In this document: positions 33,521 to 42,543 of the stretch, piece by piece | Position numbering within the stretch: position 1 is the first letter of the stretch | Layout of the letters: the number at the start of each line of letters is the position of its first letter | Assembly (NCBI RefSeq): GCF_040640215.1 | Contig: NZ_JBFABG010000001.1 | Span: forward strand, 620,001 to 684,000 | Source of the DNA: Actinosynnema sp040640215 | GTDB taxonomy: Bacteria > Actinomycetota > Actinomycetes > Mycobacteriales > Pseudonocardiaceae | DNA length: 64,000 nucleotides | Direction: 5' to 3' | Made by a program: the position numbers and the translations under genes | The notes under the pieces: model-generated | What the model saw: only the letters and a program-made list of their open reading frames with translations | What the model was told of the DNA's origin: nothing | The model's database searches: none

Positions 33521-33552
33521 TTACCCCCGTCCTCGCTGGTCAGAGGGGGTAA
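33521..33552 (-). terminator. Possible terminator after the acetoacetyl-CoA synthetase gene
   Basis: TTACCCCC (33521-33528) and GGGGGTAA (33545-33552) form an 8-bp stem with a 16-base loop, 66 bases past the stop of the minus-strand gene. Weak by itself. Confidence 0.4.
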
Positions 33553-33617
33553 AAGGGGTGTTCACCAGGGGTTCAGGAGGGCGTCTTGTGGCGCACGTCT
33601 CGGTCGAGGACCGGGAA

Positions 33618-35591
33618 TCAGCTCCCGGCCAGGGTCAGGAAGGGGGTGAGGGACTCCGGGTTGCGCAGGGCGTCCCGGCTCACGGCCTGGTCCGGCGGGG
33701 TGCCGGCCAGGATCTTCTTGACCGGGACCTCGCACTTCTTGCCGTTCAACGTCCTCGGGATCTCCGCCACGGCCACGAACCTGTCCGGGACGTGGCGCGG
33801 GGACAGGTTGGTCCTCAATTCCTTCTTCAGCACCGGTTCCAGGTCCGCCAGGGCGACTCCGGCCTCCAGCACCAGGAAGCACAGCAGTTCGCCGTCCGCC
33901 CCGCCCGCTCCCGACGTGTCGATCACCAGGGAGTCGGCCACGCCGTCCAGACCCTCCACGACCCGGTAGAACTCGCTGGTGCCCATGCGCACCCCGCCCC
34001 GGTTCAGGGTCGAGTCGCTCCGGCCGTAGATGACGGCCGAACCCCTGGGGGTGATCCGGATCCAGTCACCGTGCCGCCACACGCCCGGGTACGTGTCGAA
34101 GTACGCCTCGTGGAGCCTGGTCCCGTCGTCGTCGCCCCAGAAGAAGACCGGCATGGACGGCATCGGCTGGGTGATCACCAGCTCGCCGACCTGGTCCACG
34201 ACCGGCTTCCCCTGCTCGTCGTACGCGTGCACGGACGCGCCCAGCGCCCGGCACGACAGCTCTCCCAGCCACACCGGGAGGTCGGGGGACGCCGCGACGA
34301 ACGCGGTGCACAGGTCCGTGCCACCGGACACGGACGCGATCTGGACGTCCTTCCCGATGGCGTCGGCGATCCACCGGAAACCCTCCGGGCTCAACGGCGC
34401 ACCGGTCGAGCCGACCACCCTCAACCCGGTGAGGTCGTAACGCTCCGCGGGCTTGAGCCCTTCTTTCAGGCACGACTGGATGTACGGCGCGGACGTCCCG
34501 AAGTACGTCACCCGGTGCTGCTCGGCCAAGTGCCACAGCACCGACAGGTCGGGGTGCGCGGGACTGCCGTCGAACAGGACGATCGTGGTGCCGACCAGCA
34601 GCCCGGACACCAGGAAGTTCCACATCATCCAACCGGTGGTGGTGAACCAGAAGAACCGGTCCCCGGGCCCGAGGTCGCTGTGCAGGGCGAGCATCTTCAG
34701 GTGCTCCAGCACGATCCCGCCGTGCCCCTGCACGATCCCCTTGGGCAGCCCCGTGGTGCCCGACGAGTACAGGACCCACAGCGGGTGGTCGAACGGGACG
34801 GGTTCGAAGGTCAGCTCCGCGTCGGCGTGCTCGGCCAGCAGCGCGTTCCAGTCGACCGTGCCGGGCAGCGTGCCGCCGAGGTAGTCGATGAGGACCGCGG
34901 CCTTCAGCGACGGGATCGCGGCTTTGAGCTGCTCCACGGTCGGCCGCACGTCGAACCCGCGCCCGTTGTACCGGTACCCGTCGACGGCGATCAGCACGGT
35001 CGGCTCGATCTGGGTGAACCGGTCGGCGATGGCGCGCGCGCCGAAGTCCGGCGAGCACGACGACCACACCGCACCCAGCGACGCCGCCGCCAGGAACGCG
35101 ATCAGGGCCTCGGGCGAGTTCGGCACCAGGGCGACGACCCGGTCACCGCGCCGCACCCCCAGCGCCACCAGGCCGGCCCGCGCGGCGGCCACCCGACGCC
35201 GCAACTGGCGGTAGGTGAGCTGCGCGGCGAGCCCGTCCTCGCGGTGGAACACGACGGCCAGGTCGTCGGTGTCGCGCCGCAACGCGTGCTCGGCGTAGTT
35301 CAGCGTCGCGCCGGGGAACCACTCCGCGCCGGGCATCACCCGCTCGGTGAGCACGGCGGTGGGCGCGCTGTGGAACTTCACCTCGAAGTACTCCGCGACC
35401 GCGCCCCAGAAGGCCTCCAGCTCGGTGACCGACCACTCCCACAGCTCGGGGTGGTCGGAGAACTCCAGGCCCTTCTCGGCGGCGAGCCACGAGCGGAACG
35501 CGGCCGGGTGGCTGTCGGCCACCCGGTCGGGGCGCGGACGCCACAGCAGCTCTGCCTCGCCGGCGACGGTGCCGGCACGCGTGTCGGTCAT
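33618..35591 (-). CDS. aacS: Acetoacetyl-CoA synthetase
   Basis: 657 residues from ATG 35591. ANL-superfamily adenylating enzyme converting acetoacetate (or a related short 3-oxo acid), ATP and CoA to acetoacetyl-CoA. Motifs: LWVLYSSGTTGLPKGIVQGH (P-loop, A3), the ACS-type N-terminus around LNYAEH, SVSGGTDLCTAF, WRHGDWIRI (A7/A8), YGRSDSTLNRGGVRMGTSE and the catalytic-Lys end NGKKCEVPVKKIL. Full family length (about 650). No partner genes adjacent. Confidence 0.93.
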   Translation of the reverse strand: MTDTRAGTVAGEAELLWRPRPDRVADSHPAAFRSWLAAEKGLEFSDHPELWEWSVTELEAFWGAVAEYFEVKFHSAPTAVLTERVMPGAEWFPGATLNYAEHALRRDTDDLAVVFHREDGLAAQLTYRQLRRRVAAARAGLVALGVRRGDRVVALVPNSPEALIAFLAAASLGAVWSSCSPDFGARAIADRFTQIEPTVLIAVDGYRYNGRGFDVRPTVEQLKAAIPSLKAAVLIDYLGGTLPGTVDWNALLAEHADAELTFEPVPFDHPLWVLYSSGTTGLPKGIVQGHGGIVLEHLKMLALHSDLGPGDRFFWFTTTGWMMWNFLVSGLLVGTTIVLFDGSPAHPDLSVLWHLAEQHRVTYFGTSAPYIQSCLKEGLKPAERYDLTGLRVVGSTGAPLSPEGFRWIADAIGKDVQIASVSGGTDLCTAFVAASPDLPVWLGELSCRALGASVHAYDEQGKPVVDQVGELVITQPMPSMPVFFWGDDDGTRLHEAYFDTYPGVWRHGDWIRITPRGSAVIYGRSDSTLNRGGVRMGTSEFYRVVEGLDGVADSLVIDTSGAGGADGELLCFLVLEAGVALADLEPVLKKELRTNLSPRHVPDRFVAVAEIPRTLNGKKCEVPVKKILAGTPPDQAVSRDALRNPESLTPFLTLAGS

Positions 35592-35672
35592 ACCTGCGTT
35601 CCTAGCTCATCGGAGCGCGCGGAACCACAGTCGCGGAACACACATTCGAGGGGGTCCGATAGTCGGACGCGG

Positions 35673-36440
35673 CTACTGGTTGCGGCCGGCCGTCGCGAGG
35701 AGTTCGTCCACGGCGGAGGTGAGGCGCGGCGCGTCGGTCGGCGCGATCACCAGCCACGCGTCGTTCCGGCGCACCAGGTACCGGCCGTCGGCCGTGTCCA
35801 GCCACGAGATGGCGTCGCCCGTGGGGTGCAGGTAGCCGGCCCGGTTGCGGGCGATCACGCCCACCTGGCCGCCGCCGCTGCGCGTGGTCACGGCGCGCAT
35901 CAGGGTGTTCGCCTCGGGCTCGCGCATCCCGACGGTGCGCAGCACGTCGAGGAAGCCCTCGGTGCCGTCGTCGACGCCGGCGCGGCCCGCCGCCAGGTAG
36001 TCCTCCCACCGCACGTTCACCGAGCGGCCGGTGCCGGGCGGCGCGCCCGGCAGGGTCGACACGGTCCGCGAGGCCAGGGCGGTGGGCCGGAAGCCGGTCA
36101 CCTGGACCTGGTCGCCGAGCCGGCCCGCGAACGCGCCGTGCCACGCCGCCGTGGCCAGGCCGCGGGCCTGCTCGCCGTTCAGGGTGAAGACGACCTCCAG
36201 GCCGACCTCGAACTCGGCCAGGCCGCGCAGGACCCCGTACAGCTCCTCGTCGGGGCGCTGCACGGTGCCCAGCCCGCGTGCGAACAGGTCGCGGGACGCG
36301 ATCTCGACCAACCGCGCCCGCTCCTGCCGGGTGTGCCCGTAGTGCCTGGTGCCGAGCGGGACCGGGTGGGCGTCGTGGTGGACCGCCTGCCACAGCAGGA
36401 AGAACTCCAGGGCGCTGAGCCGGAAGATGCGCTCGGTCAC
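35673..36440 (-). CDS. EspG-family ESX secretion-associated chaperone
   Basis: 255 residues from GTG 36440 (GTGA overlap with the PPE-like gene). Begins RIFRLSALEFFLLWQAVHHDAHPVPL and has the EspG layout (ARLVEIASRDLFARGL, then LARPEVE-like AEFEVGLEVVF, ending YLVRRNDAWLVIAPTDAPRL). EspG proteins bind PPE partners in the cytoplasm and deliver PE/PPE pairs to type VII secretion. It is the last gene of a PE-like/PPE-like/EspG operon. No ESX core genes lie in the window. Confidence 0.85.
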   Translation of the reverse strand: MTERIFRLSALEFFLLWQAVHHDAHPVPLGTRHYGHTRQERARLVEIASRDLFARGLGTVQRPDEELYGVLRGLAEFEVGLEVVFTLNGEQARGLATAAWHGAFAGRLGDQVQVTGFRPTALASRTVSTLPGAPPGTGRSVNVRWEDYLAAGRAGVDDGTEGFLDVLRTVGMREPEANTLMRAVTTRSGGGQVGVIARNRAGYLHPTGDAISWLDTADGRYLVRRNDAWLVIAPTDAPRLTSAVDELLATAGRNQ

Positions 36441-37825
36441 AGGCCGATCACCGGCGGCGCTGCCTTGCGGTCCACGCCGAACACGTTGTCGTCGTCTTCC
36501 AGGTACCCCGGCCGGTGCCGCTCGTTGCCACCCCCACCGGGGGTGCTCGCGACGGGCGGCGGTGCGGCCATCGGGGCCGCGCCGATCATGCCGTGCTGCG
36601 GCGTGACCGACTTGGGTGCCTGGAACTGGCTGGTCACGCCACCGGGGCTGCCGCCGGGCGAGCGGTCGTTGACGATCGCGCCGCTGCCCATCCCGGGCGG
36701 GCCGAGCGGAGCGGGCCCGAGGGCACCGCCGCCACCGCCGCCGGAACCGACCGGCACGGGCATCGCGCCGCGCCCGCCCGTGAACCCGCCTCGGCCGGAG
36801 CCCACACCACCGGAGCCCGCACCACCGAAGGCCGCACCGCCACCACCGCGCCCCTGGGACGGGGTGGTGGTGTTGCGCTCCTGCTGACCGGCGGGCTGGT
36901 TCGGGTTGACCACGCCGGTGACCGGGCCGCCGTCGGGCGGCGGCGCGACCGGCTGGGGCGCGAGCACCACGGGCGGCGGGACCGGCGGCGCGACCGGGTT
37001 GGTCGGCGGGCTGAACGACGGCACGGTGCGGTCGACCGCGTACGAGTTCTGCTGGAACAGCGCCATCACCTCGGCCGCCTGCCGGTGCGTGGCGTCGGCC
37101 GCCACCACCGAGTCGACGACCGGCGCGCCCACCGCCTCCAGCCCGGCGAACGGGCTCGGCTGCCCGATCGGCGGTGCGGCGCGGTGGTCCACCGGGCTGC
37201 CCAGGTCGCCGCCGCGGTCCTCGGTCAGCAGCCGCTGCTGCGCGCCGAGCGGCGCGCGGAACGCGGGCTGCTGCTGGACCAGCGCCGCGCGGACGTCGGC
37301 CTGCGGCGCGGCCACGGGCGGCGTGCCGCCCCCGGTGACCGGCGCGACGGTGGGCGGTGCGGGCGACGGCGCGGGCATCATCTGCCGCGCGGTCTCCACG
37401 TGCTGGATCTCCTCGCCGATGCACTTGGCGACGTTGTCCGCGTGGCCGCTGGTGTTGAGCGCCCACTTCTCCACCGACTCCAGCGCCTCGCGGGCGCGGT
37501 CGGCGGAATCGCCCGCCCACGCCTGCTGGGACTGCGAGATCGCCTTGGCCAGCAGCTCCTGCACCTCGTCCAGCGCCTTGCCGACCATCGCCCAGTCCGC
37601 CTGCGCGGAACCGGCCGCCTTCAGGTCGACGCCGGTGTGCACCATGTCGTAGAGGGCCTGGTGGGTGAACGACATCCAGTCGACCTTCTGGCCGAGGTCG
37701 CTGGGCGGCGGCTCGCGGTGGTGCTCCCCGCCGTTGTCGCCGCCGCCGCTGCCGCCACCGTTGTGGCCGTGGTGGCTCCCACCGTGGTTGCCGTGTCCCC
37801 GGCCGCCGCGCCTGTCGTCGCTCAC
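36437..37825 (-). CDS. PPE-like/WXG-type secreted protein
   Basis: 462 residues from GTG 37825 (GTGA overlap with the upstream gene). Residues 1-50 are Gly/His/Asn-rich. A helical domain (about 55-150) follows: WMSFTHQALYDMVHTGVDLK and AWAGDSADRAREALESVEKW; the WAGDSADRA element resembles the W-x-G turn of WXG100/PPE helical hairpins. The remaining 300 residues are Pro/Gly/Ala-rich and disordered (GGGGAAFGGAGSGGVGSG). Overlapping EspG supports type VII export. Low-complexity composition gives long spurious frames on the other strand. Confidence 0.8.
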   Translation of the reverse strand: MSDDRRGGRGHGNHGGSHHGHNGGGSGGGDNGGEHHREPPPSDLGQKVDWMSFTHQALYDMVHTGVDLKAAGSAQADWAMVGKALDEVQELLAKAISQSQQAWAGDSADRAREALESVEKWALNTSGHADNVAKCIGEEIQHVETARQMMPAPSPAPPTVAPVTGGGTPPVAAPQADVRAALVQQQPAFRAPLGAQQRLLTEDRGGDLGSPVDHRAAPPIGQPSPFAGLEAVGAPVVDSVVAADATHRQAAEVMALFQQNSYAVDRTVPSFSPPTNPVAPPVPPPVVLAPQPVAPPPDGGPVTGVVNPNQPAGQQERNTTTPSQGRGGGGAAFGGAGSGGVGSGRGGFTGGRGAMPVPVGSGGGGGGALGPAPLGPPGMGSGAIVNDRSPGGSPGGVTSQFQAPKSVTPQHGMIGAAPMAAPPPVASTPGGGGNERHRPGYLEDDDNVFGVDRKAAPPVIGL

Positions 37826-38565
37826 GAGCCCTTGACCTCCCCAGCCGAGTTGAAGGCGTTCGCCGCGTCGTCGTCGGCCTCTTCGAGGTTGCGCGCCGCG
37901 TCGCGGATGGTCTCCTCGACCTCGAACAGCACCTGCATGAAGTCGCCGATGACGTTGACCGCGGACGCCTCGTCGCCGACCGCGACCTCGCGCAGCCGGC
38001 GGCTGATCGCCTCGCCGACCCAGTTCCTGCCGAACTGGAGCTCGACGTCCAGGCTGGTCACGGCCTTGGTGTGGACGTTGTCCACCAGGCCGCGGGCCTG
38101 CGTGATCAGCTTCAGCAGGTCCTGCACGGCCTGCTTGTCCAGGTCGAGCCGCACCCGGCCCTTGTCCACCGCGTCCAGCGCGGTGGTCGCCTTGTCCAGG
38201 TCGGTCTGCGCCGCCGCCGCGAAGCTCGCGCCCGGCGGGGTCGTGGCCGTGCCCGGGTCCGCGGTGCCGACCGCGCCCGGACCGGCCGTGCCGACCGGAT
38301 CGGGAGTGCCCACCGGATCGGGTGGGCCCGCTGTGGGCGGTGTCACGACCTGGGTCGACATCGGATCGCCCGTGCCGGAACCGACCGGGGTCGCCGTGAC
38401 GGCGTCCGGTGGAACCACGACGGGCGGCCCGGAGGACACCAGAGGTGGCAGCACGTCCGGTGTGATCACCTGCGTCGTAGTGGTGTCGACAGCCGGCGCC
38501 GGCACCGAGTGCGGTGCGGAGACCGGTGCGGGCTGTGTGAATGAAACGGTGTTGCCGTCGCTCAT
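37822..38565 (-). CDS. PE-like helical partner protein
   Basis: 247 residues from ATG 38565, after AGGGGGT. A Pro/Thr-rich, disordered first 115 residues (repeats of PDPVGT, DPG) precede a two-helix domain: AAQTDLDKATTALDAVDKGRVRLDLDKQ... and DFMQVLFEVEETIRDAARNLEEADDDAANAF. The tail NLEEADDDAANAF resembles the YxxxD/E-type export signals of PE and ESAT-6 partners, though without the Tyr. Likely dimerises with the PPE-like product. Confidence 0.7.
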   Translation of the reverse strand: MSDGNTVSFTQPAPVSAPHSVPAPAVDTTTTQVITPDVLPPLVSSGPPVVVPPDAVTATPVGSGTGDPMSTQVVTPPTAGPPDPVGTPDPVGTAGPGAVGTADPGTATTPPGASFAAAAQTDLDKATTALDAVDKGRVRLDLDKQAVQDLLKLITQARGLVDNVHTKAVTSLDVELQFGRNWVGEAISRRLREVAVGDEASAVNVIGDFMQVLFEVEETIRDAARNLEEADDDAANAFNSAGEVKGS

Positions 38566-38719
38566 GGTTACCCCCTGCACTGCGGTCTTCGCCGCAGCCG
38601 CGCCGCGCGTTACCCAGCAGCGTCCGCATCGGCATACCGGACGCTCCCCTTAGATGTACCGGGAAGGCCGTCTGGTTCCAAGCCGCTGGAAAGACTCTCT
38701 GCCGCGAGTAGGTGGCCGA

Positions 38720-39403
38720 TCACCGCAGATGCGAGTCGAACCAGTTCAGCGCGCGCTGCCACGCCTCGGCGCTCGCCTCGGGGGTGGTGTCGAACCGGTG
38801 GCTGGTGTCCCGGAACCGGACCACGTCGGTGGCGACCGGCGCGTCCGCCGCCGCGTCGCGGAGCTTCTCCACGTCGCTGAACGGGATCTCGGCGTCGTCG
38901 TCGCCGTAGAGCCCGAGCCACGGGCACGCCAACTCCTCCGCGACCTCCACCAACGACGGCAGCCCCTCGGACAGCGGTGCCAGGATGCCGCCCCCACCGA
39001 CGGTGACCGCCGCACCGATGCTTCGGCTTCCCGCAACGACCATCGCGACCGATCCGCCCAGGTCGAAGCCCATGACCCCGAGCCGGTCGCTGCTCACGCC
39101 CTGTTGCCCCAACCACACGAAGGCGACGTCCGTGTCGGCCAGCACGGATTCGCCCGACAACTCGCTGACCCGTTCCGCCGCGTCCGCCGGTTCGTCCTCC
39201 GCACCGTGGTAGAGGTGCGGCGCGACGGCCAGCCAGCCCTCCGCCGCGAGTCCGCTCACCAGACCGCGGACGGTGTCGGTCACACCGCGCGTCTCGTGCA
39301 GCACGACCAAGCCGCCGCGCACGACGTTCTCCGGCTCCGCGACGGTCAGCCGCAGGCTGCGGCCGTCGGTGAGGGGGAGCGTCTCGGTGCGGGTAGGTGT
39401 CAT
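38720..39403 (-). CDS. Dienelactone hydrolase-family alpha/beta hydrolase with altered nucleophile
   Basis: 227 residues. Matches the dienelactone hydrolase plan: LVVLHETRG (the conserved Glu), nucleophile elbow MGFDLGGSVA, acid in LYGDDDAEIP and His in RDTSHRFD. The family has Cys in G-x-C-x-G-G; here residue 114 is Asp. Asp nucleophiles occur in haloalkane dehalogenases and related enzymes, so this may have dehalogenase-like or no hydrolytic activity. Single gene, divergent from the aminotransferase. Confidence 0.85.
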   Translation of the reverse strand: MTPTRTETLPLTDGRSLRLTVAEPENVVRGGLVVLHETRGVTDTVRGLVSGLAAEGWLAVAPHLYHGAEDEPADAAERVSELSGESVLADTDVAFVWLGQQGVSSDRLGVMGFDLGGSVAMVVAGSRSIGAAVTVGGGGILAPLSEGLPSLVEVAEELACPWLGLYGDDDAEIPFSDVEKLRDAAADAPVATDVVRFRDTSHRFDTTPEASAEAWQRALNWFDSHLR

Positions 39404-39521
39404 GGTGCAACCCTTCCACGTGGGGGTGAACGGCAGTCAACGTGAGCAACCGAACGGCAGGTATGCCCCATCCGGGTGTTGAGCGGCTAACGTCCAGCTC
39501 AGAACCGGAAGGAGTCCTCGG

Positions 39522-40589
39522 ATGACGGTGCGAACCCGCGCAGACCTCTCCGCGCTACCCAGTTATGTCCCGGGCAAAACCATCCCGGGTGCGATCAAGC
39601 TGGCCAGCAACGAGGTGTCGGCCGGACCACTGCCCAGCGTGGTGCGGGCGATCGCGGAAGCGGCCACCGCCGTGAACCGCTACCCCGACAGCGCCGCCAC
39701 CGACCTCGTGGCGCGGCTGGGCGACAAGCTCGGTGTCCCCGCCGCCCAGGTGGCCGTGGGCTGCGGATCGGTGACGCTGTGCCAGCAGCTCGTGCAGGCG
39801 ACCTGCACTGAGGCCGACGAGGTGGTGTTCCCGTGGCGGTCGTTCGAGGCCTACCCGATCATCACGCACGTCGTCGGCGCAGGTCAGACCAGGGTCCCGC
39901 TGACCGCGGGGCACGGCTTGGACCTCGCGGCGATGCTCGCCGCGATCACGCCCAGGACCAGGTTGGTGTTCGTGTGCAACCCGAACAACCCGACCGGGAC
40001 GGCGCTGCGGCGGGACGAGATCGAGCGGTTCATCGAGCAGGTGCCGGCGGAGACGCTGGTCGTGCTGGACGAGGCGTACAAGGAGTTCGTCGACGACCCG
40101 GACGTGCCGGACGGCGTCGAGCTGGCCAAGGCCCAGTGGGCGGCCGGGCGGGACAACGTGGCGGTGCTGCGGACGTTCTCCAAGGCGTACGGCCTGGCCG
40201 GGCTGCGGGTGGGGTACGCGGTGGGCTCCCCGGAGCTGGCCGAGACCCTGCGCAAGGTCTTCGTGCCGTTCAGCGTGAACGCGCTGGCGCAGGTGGCGGC
40301 CCTGGCCTCGCTGGACGCCGAGGACGAGCTGATGGTCCGGTGCCGGGCGATCGTGGCCGAGCGGGGCCGGGTGCGCGGCGCGCTGCTGGAGGCCGGGTAC
40401 GAGGTGCCGGTCACGCAGGCGAACTTCGTCTGGCTGCCGCTGGGTGAGCGGACCGCGGCGTTCAACGAGCACTGCCTGGAGCACAAGGTCGTGGTGCGCG
40501 CGTTCGCCGGTGACGGCGCGCGGGTGACCATCGGCGAGCCGGAGGAGAACGACGCGTTCCTGGCCGCCGCCCGCGCGTTCGGCGGGTAG
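39522..40589 (+). CDS. pat: Aromatic amino acid / histidinol-phosphate-type aminotransferase
   Basis: 355 residues from ATG 39522 (GGAAGGAG upstream). Fold-type I PLP enzyme: KLASNEVSAGPLP, YPDSAATDLVARL, NPNNPTGT, VLDEAYKEFV and the PLP lysine in TFSKAYGLAGLRVGYAVG. In actinobacteria this stand-alone HisC-like protein is Pat (HisC2), transferring the amino group to arylpyruvates. It stands alone rather than in a his operon, favouring Pat. Converges on the TauE gene, 3 bases apart. Confidence 0.88.
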   Translation: MTVRTRADLSALPSYVPGKTIPGAIKLASNEVSAGPLPSVVRAIAEAATAVNRYPDSAATDLVARLGDKLGVPAAQVAVGCGSVTLCQQLVQATCTEADEVVFPWRSFEAYPIITHVVGAGQTRVPLTAGHGLDLAAMLAAITPRTRLVFVCNPNNPTGTALRRDEIERFIEQVPAETLVVLDEAYKEFVDDPDVPDGVELAKAQWAAGRDNVAVLRTFSKAYGLAGLRVGYAVGSPELAETLRKVFVPFSVNALAQVAALASLDAEDELMVRCRAIVAERGRVRGALLEAGYEVPVTQANFVWLPLGERTAAFNEHCLEHKVVVRAFAGDGARVTIGEPEENDAFLAAARAFGG

Positions 40590-40592
40590 GGG

Positions 40593-41348
40593 TCAGCGGG
40601 TCAGGATCTGCACGATGGCCACGGTTCCCACCACGACGATCAGCGCGCGCAGCGCGACCGGTGGGAGCCGGCGGCCGACCTTCGCCCCGAGCTGGCCGCC
40701 GACGACGGAGCCGACCGCGAGCAGCAGCACGGCGTCCCAGGCGACGTCGGCGATGAAGATGAACAGCACGCCCGCGATCAGGTTCACGAACGCGGTCAGC
40801 ACGTTCTTCAGGGCGTTCATCCGCTGGATGTGCTCGCTCATCAGCACGCCCATCAGGCCCATCACCAGCACGCCCTGGGCGGCCCCGAAGTAGCCGCCGT
40901 AGATGCCGGCCAGGAAGACGCCGACCCACAGCGCGACGCCGCCGTGCTCGTGGCGCTCGCGCTCGGCGAGCTTGCGGTTGAGCCACGGCTGGAGCACGAC
41001 CAGCACCAGGGCGATCGCGATCAGCACCGGCACGATCGCGGCGAACGCGTCCTCGGGCAGCTTGATCAGCAGGACCGCGCCGACCACGCCGCCGAGCAGC
41101 GACGCGGGCAGCAGCCGCTTGACCCGGGGACCCTGACCGGTCAGCTCGCGGCGGTAGCCGACGGCCCCGCTGAACGAGCCGGGCACGAGGCCGAGGCTGT
41201 TCGACACGTTCGCGGTGACCGGCGGGAACCCCACCGCCAGCAGCACCGGGAAGGTGATCAGGGTGCCCGACCCGACGACCGTGTTGATCCCGCCGGCCAA
41301 CACCCCGGCGATGACGACGAGGACCGCTTCCAACGTCGTCACGGGCAC
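40593..41348 (-). CDS. TauE/SafE-family sulfite/organosulfonate exporter
   Basis: 251 residues, 7-8 membrane helices. Family repeats are visible: AGGINTVVGSGTLITFPVLL near the start and AGIYGGYFGAAQGVLVMGLMG in the second half. Probable anion exporter or carrier; substrate unknown. Confidence 0.9.
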   Translation of the reverse strand: MPVTTLEAVLVVIAGVLAGGINTVVGSGTLITFPVLLAVGFPPVTANVSNSLGLVPGSFSGAVGYRRELTGQGPRVKRLLPASLLGGVVGAVLLIKLPEDAFAAIVPVLIAIALVLVVLQPWLNRKLAERERHEHGGVALWVGVFLAGIYGGYFGAAQGVLVMGLMGVLMSEHIQRMNALKNVLTAFVNLIAGVLFIFIADVAWDAVLLLAVGSVVGGQLGAKVGRRLPPVALRALIVVVGTVAIVQILTR

Positions 41349-41649
41349 GTCTCCCTCGTTCGGCGCAATTGGTTAGCGACGCTAACACTGCGGGCTGCGG
41401 AACGCGGTGTGGCTCGCACGACACCCGGCCCGGCGGGCAGGAAGGGCCTCGCCGCTCCACCTCCACAAGGCACGTCGGGGGCCGGCGAGCGAGGTGGGAT
41501 CGGTGCGGCCTGCCGTGAAGATCCGGAAGGTGGGGCGGCGGGTGAAAAAATCGCACATCAATGTCCACTACCTGATGAAAGTGCGGTGTGGCTCGTGCGC
41601 GAATTGGCTGGTGTCAATCGCCAGAAAGACACAGGTGTTGGCCATCCGA

Positions 41650-41825
41650 GCTCGAAAAGTGGTGTTGATTACTGGATATCCACTCAGACCAATGGCAAGC
41701 CGCTCGACCTGCGAGCGGACCACGACGCGTGGAAGCAGTTGCTCGCGGAGACCGGTGTCAGGGACGCGCGGCACACCGCCGCGACGGTCCTTCTGGCAAA
41801 CGCACGTCACGGCGGCCATGCGTGA
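41650..41825 (+). pseudogene. Tyrosine integrase fragment
   Basis: One frame reads GKPLDLRADHDAWKQLLAE, then TGVRDARHTAATVLLANARHGG. That is the catalytic H-x-x-R region (RHTAATVLL) and preceding helix of an actinophage/AICE-type integrase. The rest of the gene is gone and the LHD preceding ARHT is missing. Relic of an element that sat by tRNA-Ser(TGA). Confidence 0.7.
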
Positions 41826-41847
41826 CGCCGCAGCTCACAGGCTCGTC

Positions 41848-41875
41848 GTCCATACCCGTCCATACCCGTCCACAC
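41848..41875. repeat. Three direct repeats of a 10-mer beside the integrase fragment
   Basis: GTCCATACCC at 41848-41857 and 41858-41867, then GTCCACAC at 41868-41875. About 20 bases past the integrase fragment's stop, a common position for integrase arm sites. Confidence 0.45.
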
Positions 41876-41903
41876 TGGTTCGCCCTCGTTGCCACACCGG
41901 TAG

Positions 41904-42158
41904 CTACACCTGTGTGGTGTGGTCCTGTCCGTTCTCGGCTGCTCGCTGCTCAGCGGCCAAAGCGTGCTCCACCCAGTCAAGGAATGCGGGAAGCCGGCTG
42001 TCGGCGCTGAAGCAGTCCCGCCCGGTTCCCATGATCTCGTGCTGAAGGTGCGGCCACTCCAGCCGCAAGGCGTTGTAGTGAGCCTGCCCCACCCGCTCGT
42101 CGGGGTGTCGGCGCATGTACTCGTCCACCAGGTCGAGGTACCGGCTGATCAAATCCAT
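41904..42158 (-). CDS. Small hypothetical protein (84 residues)
   Basis: From ATG 42158 with GAGGGGG six bases ahead. Helical, acidic, Trp- and His-containing protein (MDLISRYLDLVDEYMRRHPD, LEWPHLQHEIMG, LPAFLDWVEHALAAEQ). Good codon bias. Related small proteins occur in actinomycete accessory regions, which fits its place between an integrase relic and a tRNA. Function unknown. Confidence 0.7.
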   Translation of the reverse strand: MDLISRYLDLVDEYMRRHPDERVGQAHYNALRLEWPHLQHEIMGTGRDCFSADSRLPAFLDWVEHALAAEQRAAENGQDHTTQV

Positions 42159-42438
42159 GACACCCCCTCGCCCTGAACGCCAGCCGCTCCACCTCCGTTG
42201 GCCGCTGGTGCGAAGCGTCGGCGGGCGTCGATCGCCGTGCCCAGCCCACCTAATCGCGGGACCGCGCGATCGTCATGGCCCAGAGCGGCCGGAAACAGCT
42301 CGACGATCACACGTGCCACCGCCGGCGGCGCGCCTTGAGAAGATCACGGCGAACTCGGCTGAAGGCGTTGCCACACCCGTTGCTGCACAGAGGGGGCGCT
42401 ACCCGGTGTCAGAACCGCGTCGCACCCCCTCCTACGTG

Positions 42439-42523
42439 CGGAAGCGGAGGGATTTGAACCCCCGGACGGTTGCCCGTCTCCCGCTTTCAAGGCGGGTGCA
42501 TTCGGCCGCTCTGCCACGCTTCC
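42439..42523 (-). tRNA. tRNA-Ser (anticodon TGA)
   Basis: 85 nt class II tRNA. Acceptor GGAAGCG/CGCTTCC with discriminator G, anticodon loop CTTGAAA, long variable arm, T loop TTCAAAT. CCA not encoded. The integrase scar lies on its 3' side. Confidence 0.95.
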
Positions 42524-42543
42524 CGGTGTCGCGGTCCAGCAGG

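Larger units (their letters stand above)
41349..41903. other. Decayed element DNA left of tRNA-Ser(TGA)
   Basis: About 550 bases without an intact gene. It contains an integrase fragment (41650-41825) and a run of direct repeats (41848-41875), and drops in GC around 41560-41690. Confidence 0.55.

Noticed and set aside
33558..36887. 1109-codon plus-strand frame
   Set aside because: Antisense to acetoacetyl-CoA synthetase, EspG and the PPE-like gene; Arg/Val/His/Asp-rich translation typical of high-GC shadow frames.
41848..41875. CRISPR-like direct repeats
   Set aside because: Only three 8-10-base units without spacers; better explained as integrase arm sites or chance.
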